Shown one piece after another: positions 35,001 through 40,691 of a DNA stretch of 64,000 nucleotides (positions are counted from its first letter, which is position 1; the number at the start of each line of letters is the position of its first letter). The position numbers and the translations under genes are program-made. Source of the DNA: JAAYZQ01 sp034428935 (GTDB taxonomy: Bacteria; Chloroflexota; Anaerolineae; JAAYZQ01); the NCBI GenBank assembly GCA_034428935.1, contig DAOUHB010000256.1, positions 1 to 64,000 on the forward strand. Direction: 5' to 3'. The notes under the pieces are model-generated. The model worked only from the letters and a program-made list of their open reading frames with translations. It was not told the origin of the DNA and made no database searches.

Positions 35001-35157
35001 TCAGGCAGGCGCCCGTCATGCCAAAGACCAACAGCCAGCGCAGGGTAGACTGGCGCTCGCGCACAGCTTCCGGTCCCATGCCGGGCGTGCCTCCCGGTTC
35101 GGCGGAATGCTTTTCGGGATTCGGCGACAAAGCACGGGGGTCCGCGGGCATGGTCAT
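32089..35157 (-). CDS. Kinase-less receptor with two membrane input modules: 6TM-dCache-HAMP-GAF-GAF-stub
   Basis: A 1022-residue protein. Residues about 40-215 form around six transmembrane helices as in the 6TM receptors. A further helix, a dCache domain (about 250-490) and another helix precede HAMP. Two GAF domains, separated by the linker AHGELERQAWAAMI, and the stub DRLIAGVTGRMRESLQ...RRALSLSEVEVRIG follow. GAF 1 carries an acidic/Gln-rich insertion. The C-terminus is a tandem repeat, ANGRVLSE. No kinase or effector is present. It combines the two input types that are separate in the other receptors, as if two genes had fused. The ATG overlaps the upstream stop by four bases. Confidence 0.86.
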   Translation of the reverse strand: MTMPADPRALSPNPEKHSAEPGGTPGMGPEAVRERQSTLRWLLVFGMTGACLTAAFNLFFFVSIGAWQFLAVAGGLALALACLVVAAIHRRRERLDAAGAWVLAAAAVAFASAELFHQGVTLYLAPGAALLLLVAGILLLPRRFPQVALLTAAYVGYAWFVNQMEAWLPFQRYDMQQLGDSGDVFAVFIVAFLLAGVAAGIVRSYRRIVAIRTRLAVSFVLVEMLTAVIILVAAIAIVYQNGRELVVNQLDSVARIKEVEIGRWVRGLEEDLDLVLQESQLTPRILVLLQDPETSEAQQYFTLTYLDQMVARSERLESLLLLDAKGRVVLSTRPEDQGLNQVTELYFQGGLDDFYLQPPIYREAPAWQAGAGDEGEVVIMAARPVVDLEGNIVGVLAGRVRTASLTEMLDRQAWIGETGEIYLVDRNGVLLTGLRFTPVASAGGLEQREHFVVDTEAARLALARREGGSILYADYRGEMALGAYRWLPALQAGMVAKQDRQEAFGFGVGLILVIGLAGLIAVLLAIGISLVVTRTITGPLAQLTARSSRIASGDLGLALDAEGSPDWLSRRDEIATLARAFNSMSSQVRDLIGTLEARVAERTRELERRSTYLEASAEVGRAASSILNPDELVREVVGLIGQEFDLDSTELYLLDEHSEWIVLHATAGPGGQALPSRDLRLRVGEGTVGRAILDARWEVSRQAEPGAPGRDDLEEAEEQQPGSLAGEGQQDAGPEQPLEAALPLRSRGQVLGAIVVRAGGTQALDDDTLVVLQAMADQVAVALDNARLYVASQRAAEAERRAHGELERQAWAAMIRARPVRGYRCDAGGVLSLAEGPAPGPPLRVQVEDDRGGRTASVPLLLREEPIGLLRFHKAGSDAHWTEDELNLLARLAEELVQALESVRLYQDVQRGAARDRLIAGVTGRMRESLQVDSVLQSAVQEMRRALSLSEVEVRIGKAPMPGGEGQHVRGEANGRVLSEANGRVLSEANGRVLSEANGRVLSEAKGPAVTPADGDGNSAEG
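32141..32260 (-). repeat. Five tandem copies of a 24-bp repeat in a receptor C-terminus
   Basis: Units start at 32141, 32165, 32189, 32213 and 32237 (TTCGCTTCGCTCAGGACACG plus four bases). The last unit has diverged. The array encodes an ANGRVLSE repeat just before the stop. It is related to the repeat at 19498-19545 in another gene of the same operon. Confidence 0.9.
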
Positions 35158-37055
35158 CCTTCCACCTCGCCTTCTCGTTCCGCCGGGACACGCGCATCGG
35201 GCACGTCGAGCCAGAGCTCGACCTCCGGGATGCCCAGGGCCTGGCGCATCTCTCGCACGCCGGCCTGGAGCAAGGCGTCAACGTCCAGGGACTGGCGCAT
35301 GCGGGCCGTCACTTCGGCCAGCATGCGGTCGTAGGCAGCACGGCGCTGCGTGGCGCCGAGGAGGCGCAGGTTCTCGGCGGCGAGGGCCACCCGCTCGGAC
35401 ACCGCCTGCACCGAGGCGACCTGCTCCGGCAGCCAGGGGCCCGCCGCCGCGTCCCGGTGAAAGCCGATGGCGCCGATGGGCACGTCGCGCAGCTTGACGG
35501 GGACGGCGACGAGATATGCACCCTGCTCTCCGTCCAGGTGAACGACGGGCTCGCCCGTGGCGCGGACCTCGGCAAAAATGGGCTCCCAGTCCACGCTCCC
35601 CTGCTCGCCGGCCGGGGCACCCGGCGCCTGCCAGCTCCGGGCCGGCTGCTGCCCGCCGGCCGGGCCGCCCGGCGCCTGCCACGCCTCGCCGGCGTAATGG
35701 CGATAGCGCGCCTCCAGCTCGCGCAGGCTTGAGCTGGTCTCGGACAGGAGTCGAAGGTGATCCAGGGAAGCGGCCAGTTGGCCGGCCACGGCCTGCGCAA
35801 TCGGCACCAGGTGGGCCAGGTTGAGGGCAGCAGGGAACGCCTGCTCCCCGGCCTGGCGGGCCGCCGGGGAATGGAGGAGCAAGACGCCGGTGATGCGGCC
35901 GGACGCCCGGCCCTCGGGTTCCACGCCCCGGGCCACCGTCTCCGCGGACAGGGCACCCGCCGGTTCCGGGACGAGGGGAATTGCCAGGTCGTAGCCGGGT
36001 GGCCCGCCCGCCGGCGTAGCGTCGACGGCCAGTCTTTTCCGCGCAAGGGCATGGCCTACGACGACCGGCACCCGGGCCGGCCCACCCTTGCCCTGCAAGC
36101 CCCCGGTGGGCGCGGAGCCCGCGGTGCCGTGGCTGGCGGCCAGCCAAACCTGACGCCCGCCGGTGGCGGGGGGCGATCCGGCCTCACCCGGCCCGGCGCC
36201 GGTGGCCCCCCCCTGCCCGTCGTCGACCAGGTAGACGGCCGCGCCGTCGAAATCGAGGCGCTCCACGGTGAGTGCCACGGCACGCTCCAGGAGCTCCTGG
36301 GCGTCGCGGCAGGCGGCCAGGTCGCGGGTAATCGTCACCGTTGCCTCCAGCAGGCGCACCCTCCGGTCGAGCTGCTGCCCGCCCTGTTCCAACTCCCGGT
36401 TGGCGACGGAGAGGGCCTCGGCTCCCTGGCGCTCCAGGGCCAGCGCCCGGGCCTGCGCCCGGCCCAGAAAGGCCTGCAAGCCCACCAGGATACAGAGAAG
36501 CATCAGGAACAATAGGCCGTGGCCCACCCAGCGTCCCAGGCTCGGGTCACCGCCGCCGGCCGTGGGCCAGGCGGTCAACCAACCTCCGGCCGCCAGCAAG
36601 GCAAAGGCCGCATAGAGGAACAGGCTGATGCCGGCCATGATGATCCCGGCGCGCCCGCCCAGGAACAAGAGGCCGAGGGCAGGCAGGGTGAGGAGCACGA
36701 GCGTCCCGCTCCCCACAAGCCCCTGGGTAGCCAGGAAATAGATGCCGGCCCCGTAACCGAGGAGGAGCAGGCCGGCAGCCCGCAGGCGAAAGTCGAGGCA
36801 GCGCAGGAGGATGAGGGCCAGGATCAGGAGATAAGCCGCGAGGACGGGCGCCGTCTCTGTCCAGGCGGACCGGGACGGGGACCCCGAAACAGGGTCGCCG
36901 GGCCCCCGGAACAGGCTGGCGGCGATGACCACGGTACCGGCGGCCAGGGCGATGGCCAGGACCAAGTCCAACGCCCGCCGCCGCAGATCTTGCTCGCCCT
37001 GCTGCTCCTGCCCCACCCACCAGGGCAGGGAGTTGCTCTCTTGGCCGTCTGACAC
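35154..37055 (-). CDS. Kinase-less membrane receptor: 6TM-GAF-GAF-stub
   Basis: A 633-residue protein: about six transmembrane helices (about 25-205), a helical segment, GAF 1 with Gly/Pro/Ala-rich insertions, a shortened linker (YRHYAGEAWQAPGG) with a duplicated Gly-Ala-Pro segment, GAF 2 and the stub DRMLAEVTARMRQSLD...RQALGIPEVELWLD. No output domain is seen. The GTG at 37055 is preferred because GGGAG precedes it; a TTG eight codons upstream is possible. Within the receptor set its GAF sequences are the most diverged. The upstream gap of 59 bp holds a palindromic repeat. Confidence 0.82.
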   Translation of the reverse strand: MSDGQESNSLPWWVGQEQQGEQDLRRRALDLVLAIALAAGTVVIAASLFRGPGDPVSGSPSRSAWTETAPVLAAYLLILALILLRCLDFRLRAAGLLLLGYGAGIYFLATQGLVGSGTLVLLTLPALGLLFLGGRAGIIMAGISLFLYAAFALLAAGGWLTAWPTAGGGDPSLGRWVGHGLLFLMLLCILVGLQAFLGRAQARALALERQGAEALSVANRELEQGGQQLDRRVRLLEATVTITRDLAACRDAQELLERAVALTVERLDFDGAAVYLVDDGQGGATGAGPGEAGSPPATGGRQVWLAASHGTAGSAPTGGLQGKGGPARVPVVVGHALARKRLAVDATPAGGPPGYDLAIPLVPEPAGALSAETVARGVEPEGRASGRITGVLLLHSPAARQAGEQAFPAALNLAHLVPIAQAVAGQLAASLDHLRLLSETSSSLRELEARYRHYAGEAWQAPGGPAGGQQPARSWQAPGAPAGEQGSVDWEPIFAEVRATGEPVVHLDGEQGAYLVAVPVKLRDVPIGAIGFHRDAAAGPWLPEQVASVQAVSERVALAAENLRLLGATQRRAAYDRMLAEVTARMRQSLDVDALLQAGVREMRQALGIPEVELWLDVPDARVPAEREGEVEG

Positions 37056-37081
37056 CTTTTTCTCTCCCGGTATGCGCAATC

Positions 37082-37120
37082 TTGTAGCCGGCCGGGACGG
37101 GCTAACAGCCCGTCCTACAA
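37082..37120. repeat. Palindromic repeat inserted between two receptor genes
   Basis: Inner stem GGACGGGCT (37095-37103) / AGCCCGTCC (37107-37115) with loop AAC, and outer arms TTGTA (37082-37086) / TACAA (37116-37120). The stop codon of the gene at 37115 lies inside the palindrome, so the repeat supplies its last codon and stop. Confidence 0.65.
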
Positions 37121-39523
37121 CTCGTGACCGTTGGGGGCGTCTTCGGATGCTCCCAGCTCCACGTATCCCCCGCTGGCACCAACCAGGCGGCCCACCTCTT
37201 CCAACGTCGTCTTGAGGACGGTATCCAGGTCCAGGGACAGGGTGATCTTGTCGGCGATGTCTCGCACGGCATGCTCCCGCCAGGCCTGGCGCTGCGTCTC
37301 TTCCAGCAGGCGCGCGCGCTCCAGGGCGACGGCCGCCTGCTCAACCACGGTCTCGTACAGCCTGAGAGAAACGGCCGAAAACGGACCCGGCGCGTAGCGC
37401 GAGATTAGGACAAAGCCGGCGATCTGCCCCCCCGCCCGCAGGGGAACGTTGACCAGGGCACGGCTCCCAAAGCGTTCCGAATAGTCCTGTACCGCGGGCG
37501 TCAGGCCAGGGTCCGCCGTCACGTCGTCCACCGCCCAGAACGTGGTCACCAGGCCCACGGGAAGGGGCAACTGGCCCACCAGAATGGATTCCCCCGTCGG
37601 GAAGGGCGGCTCTCCCCGCCGGTCCCATACCCCCAGGAAGGCGGCAGCTTCCACCTGCCCGCCGTGGGGAGCGTAAAGCCGGGCCACGGCGCAGCCGTCG
37701 GCCTCGGTCTCGGAGACCGAGGCGAGGATGCCCTCGACGATCTCGTCCACGGTCAGGGCCGTGGCCAGGTGGCGGCTGGCCCGGTACAGGGGGCTGGTGG
37801 CCTCGAGGAGGGCGGACTCCTCCGAGAATTTGCGGGCATTGTCCACGGCCACGGCCACCAGGTCGGCGACGAGCCTCAGGATGACGATCTCTTCTTCGCC
37901 CAGGTCAAAGGGACGCGTGGACTGGACGTCCAGGGCCCCCAGCAGGCGATCGCCGACGATGAGGGGCAGGGCCGCCTCCGAACGGGTGTCGGGCAGCAGG
38001 GGATTGTCGAAGCGAAGGAGCTCCTCGTCCTCCTCGCTCACCTCGCTCACGTCCTTGCGGCCGGGAATGTTGCGGGCGATGCGCGCCTGGCGCTGCTCGC
38101 AGGCAGAGCCGACCATGGAGACCCCGCCCACCTGGAGCTTGTGGCCGCGGGCTTGCATGGCCCGGCCCGCCTCGCCGGTGCCCGCCTGGAGGACCGCATA
38201 TTCGCCCGCCTGGTCCAGGAGAAAGAGGCCGGCATAGTAATAGTCGAACCGCTCGCGCACGAGGGCCACGACCTCGCGGCACAGGGGGTCCAGCTCCAGG
38301 ATGGAGGCCGCGGCGCGCCCGACGTCGGCGGCGGTGGCGAGCTGGATGGCGCGGCGCTCCAGGGCGCGGGTGCGCTCCGCCACCCGATCCTCCAGCGTGC
38401 CGATGAGGTCCTGCAACTGCCCGGCCATGGCGTCAAAGGCGCTGCTCAGGGCGCCGATCTCGTCCCGCCGCCGCAAGTTGGAGCGCTGGCTCAGGTCGCC
38501 CGCGGCCATGTCGAGGGCAACTTCCGTGAGGTGCGTCAGGGGCCGGCTGATGCGGCGGCTGGCGCGGACGGCGACCACCGTGCCCAGGCCGGCGCCCAGG
38601 AGGCTCACGGCCGCCAGGGCCAGCAGCACGCCCGTCCTGGAAGCGAGGGCTTCCTGAACGCTCTTTTCGGCGAGGAGACCCACCTGCAGCTCGGGAATCC
38701 AGCGATAGATACCAAAGACTTCCACCTGGCGATAGCTGGCATAGCGGGCGGAACCCGACGTCTGCTCCACCACGGCGTGGCGCACACCATCGCTGGCAAC
38801 CTGCTGGCCCGCAGTGCCAAAGCGCGGTCGCGTCACGGCCCTCAAGCTGGTATCCACCAGGTACGTCTCGCCGGTTTCGCCCAGGCCCTCCCACTGGAGC
38901 ATGAGAACGCTGAGGTCGGCGAGGTTAACCCGACCGGCCAGGACGCCCAGCAGCTCGCCTCCGGGGCCGGTGAGGGGCCGCGCGACGAGGATGGTGGGCA
39001 CGTTGAGGCGAGGATCGAACTCGGGCGTCCCCAGGTAGGGACCTTCGAGCCCCTGGCGAAAGTAGCCGGCGCCGGGATGTGTGAGTCCCTCTTCCAGGAC
39101 GTCGGTCGAGACAACGGTCCGGGCATCGCTCGCGCTGAGCAAAAAGAGCTCGGCGAACGAGAGCTTTTTTTCCAGAAAGCTGTTGAGGCGGATGCCAAGG
39201 CCCGAGTAAGCAGCCAACCGATCGCCAGCCTCGGAGGCGGGATCGAGGAGGCGGGCAGCATGGGCCTGCAACTCCGGCTCGCTGGCCAGGACGGCGAGGT
39301 CCCGCTCGCGCTCTCCCAACCAGTGCACGATCTCGTCCTGCTTGAGGGCGGCCACCAGGGTCAGTTGCTCCAGGGCGCGCGCCTCGCCCACCTGGAGGCT
39401 GGCCACGCCGCTCGCCACTCCGGCGACGAGGATCAGGCCGAGGAGGACGGGCAGAAAGGCCAGGAGCAGGCTCCTGGCGAGCCCTGCTCTTCTATGATGG
39501 GTTTCAGGGCTTAAAGAGCTCAA
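37115..39523 (-). CDS. Kinase-less membrane receptor: dCache-HAMP-GAF-GAF-stub
   Basis: An 802-residue transmembrane sensor. Helix 1 (LLLAFLPVLLGLILVAGVAS) and helix 2 flank a dCache domain with GAGYFRQGLEGPYLG, TGETYLVD and FGIYRWIPELQVGLLAEK. HAMP (ISRPLTHLTEVALDMAAGDL) and two GAF domains follow, and it ends in AVRDIADKITLSLD...VGASGGYVELG, the terminal stub. No kinase is present. The linker between the two GAFs differs from the AYGE-AW type of the others. The TTG at 39523 is chosen because GAGGAGG precedes it by six bases; it overlaps the LivK-like gene by 20 bases. This immediate coupling to a binding-protein gene suggests they work together. Confidence 0.85.
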   Translation of the reverse strand: MSSLSPETHHRRAGLARSLLLAFLPVLLGLILVAGVASGVASLQVGEARALEQLTLVAALKQDEIVHWLGERERDLAVLASEPELQAHAARLLDPASEAGDRLAAYSGLGIRLNSFLEKKLSFAELFLLSASDARTVVSTDVLEEGLTHPGAGYFRQGLEGPYLGTPEFDPRLNVPTILVARPLTGPGGELLGVLAGRVNLADLSVLMLQWEGLGETGETYLVDTSLRAVTRPRFGTAGQQVASDGVRHAVVEQTSGSARYASYRQVEVFGIYRWIPELQVGLLAEKSVQEALASRTGVLLALAAVSLLGAGLGTVVAVRASRRISRPLTHLTEVALDMAAGDLSQRSNLRRRDEIGALSSAFDAMAGQLQDLIGTLEDRVAERTRALERRAIQLATAADVGRAAASILELDPLCREVVALVRERFDYYYAGLFLLDQAGEYAVLQAGTGEAGRAMQARGHKLQVGGVSMVGSACEQRQARIARNIPGRKDVSEVSEEDEELLRFDNPLLPDTRSEAALPLIVGDRLLGALDVQSTRPFDLGEEEIVILRLVADLVAVAVDNARKFSEESALLEATSPLYRASRHLATALTVDEIVEGILASVSETEADGCAVARLYAPHGGQVEAAAFLGVWDRRGEPPFPTGESILVGQLPLPVGLVTTFWAVDDVTADPGLTPAVQDYSERFGSRALVNVPLRAGGQIAGFVLISRYAPGPFSAVSLRLYETVVEQAAVALERARLLEETQRQAWREHAVRDIADKITLSLDLDTVLKTTLEEVGRLVGASGGYVELGASEDAPNGHEL

Positions 39524-40691
39524 AATCACCCTCCTCGGTGACGACGTACACGACGTGCCCCGCCCCCATGCGATCCCCTTTTTCATCGTACCCCTCGATG
39601 GGGCCCGAGATCCCCGGGTAGTCCTGGATGGCGTGCAGGTGCGCCGCCAGGTCGGCGGGATCCACCGAGCCCGTCTCCTTCATGGCATCGACGAGGAGAC
39701 GAAAGCCATCGGCGGCCATGAGGGTATAGATGCTCTGGGGAGCCTCACCGTATCTGGCCTCGTAGGCAGAGCCGAACGCGACGGCCTCCGGCGACTGGAG
39801 GTCGCGAGGCAGGGGAAAGGTGGAGATGAGCGAGCCCGCGGCCGCCTCGGCGCCGGCGATCTGGGCAAACTCCGGGTTGTTGACGGCGTCGCCGGCCAGG
39901 AAGCGGACGTCATCCAGGCCCATCTCGCGCATCTGCCTGACGAGGAGGCCCGCCTCGCGCCAGTAGGCGGTAAAGTAGACCGCCTCGGCGCCGCTTTCGT
40001 CGAGGGCCTGGATGACCGGAGTAAAGTCGCGCTGGCCCGGGGTTACGGCGCCAAAATAGACGACCTCGATGCCCTGCTCCTGGAGGTAGCGCTGCGTCCA
40101 GTCGGCCAGCCCCCTGGCATAGAGAGAGCCGTCGTGCACCAGGGCGGCGCGCTTCACGTGGAGCTCGGTGGCCATCAGGCTCGCCACGAACAGGCCCTGG
40201 CGATCGTCCAGGTAGCAGACGCGGAAAAAGCGCGAGTAGCCGTGCTGGGTGAGGTCCGTCGCCGTGGAGGAGGGGGTGATCTGGACGATGCCGGCCTCAT
40301 CGTACAGCGGCGCGGAGGCCGCCGTGGCGTCGGAATTGTAGGCGCCGACGACGGCTATGACGCCTTCGGCGATGAGGCGCTCGGCCACGCGCCGGGCTTC
40401 GTCGGCGTCGCCCCGGTCGTCGCCTTCGACGAGGACGATGGAGCGCCCGTCGCCCAGCGGCCCTCCCTGGGCGTTGATCTCGTCGGCGAGCAGGGCCACG
40501 GCGTTGCGAAAGCCGAGGCCCTCCAGGGCCCACTGGCCGGTGATGGGCCCTTGGACGCCGATCTTGATGTCGGCTCGCTCGCTGCCCGGGCCCGGCGCAC
40601 AGGCGGCAAGGACGGCCAGGACGAGGGCCAGGGAGACGAGCGGCCGGGTGCGACGCACCCACCCTCTGGTACGCTTCCACACCTTGCTCAT
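39504..40691 (-). CDS. LivK-type branched-chain-amino-acid-like substrate-binding lipoprotein
   Basis: A 395-residue extracytoplasmic binding protein of the periplasmic-binding-protein type I (Peripla_BP_6) family. The signal peptide ends in lipobox LAACAPG. Family motifs include IKIGVQGPITGQWA, GAYNSDATAAS, and the C-terminal YTLMAADGFRLLVDA. No LivHMGF transporter genes occur; the gene sits between a degraded histidine kinase (ATGA overlap) and a dCache receptor (20-base overlap). It is therefore more likely a ligand-sensing partner of these membrane proteins than a transport component. Ligands of this family range from amino acids to amides and aromatic acids, so the ligand is not named. 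Confidence 0.88.
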   Translation of the reverse strand: MSKVWKRTRGWVRRTRPLVSLALVLAVLAACAPGPGSERADIKIGVQGPITGQWALEGLGFRNAVALLADEINAQGGPLGDGRSIVLVEGDDRGDADEARRVAERLIAEGVIAVVGAYNSDATAASAPLYDEAGIVQITPSSTATDLTQHGYSRFFRVCYLDDRQGLFVASLMATELHVKRAALVHDGSLYARGLADWTQRYLQEQGIEVVYFGAVTPGQRDFTPVIQALDESGAEAVYFTAYWREAGLLVRQMREMGLDDVRFLAGDAVNNPEFAQIAGAEAAAGSLISTFPLPRDLQSPEAVAFGSAYEARYGEAPQSIYTLMAADGFRLLVDAMKETGSVDPADLAAHLHAIQDYPGISGPIEGYDEKGDRMGAGHVVYVVTEEGDFELFKP

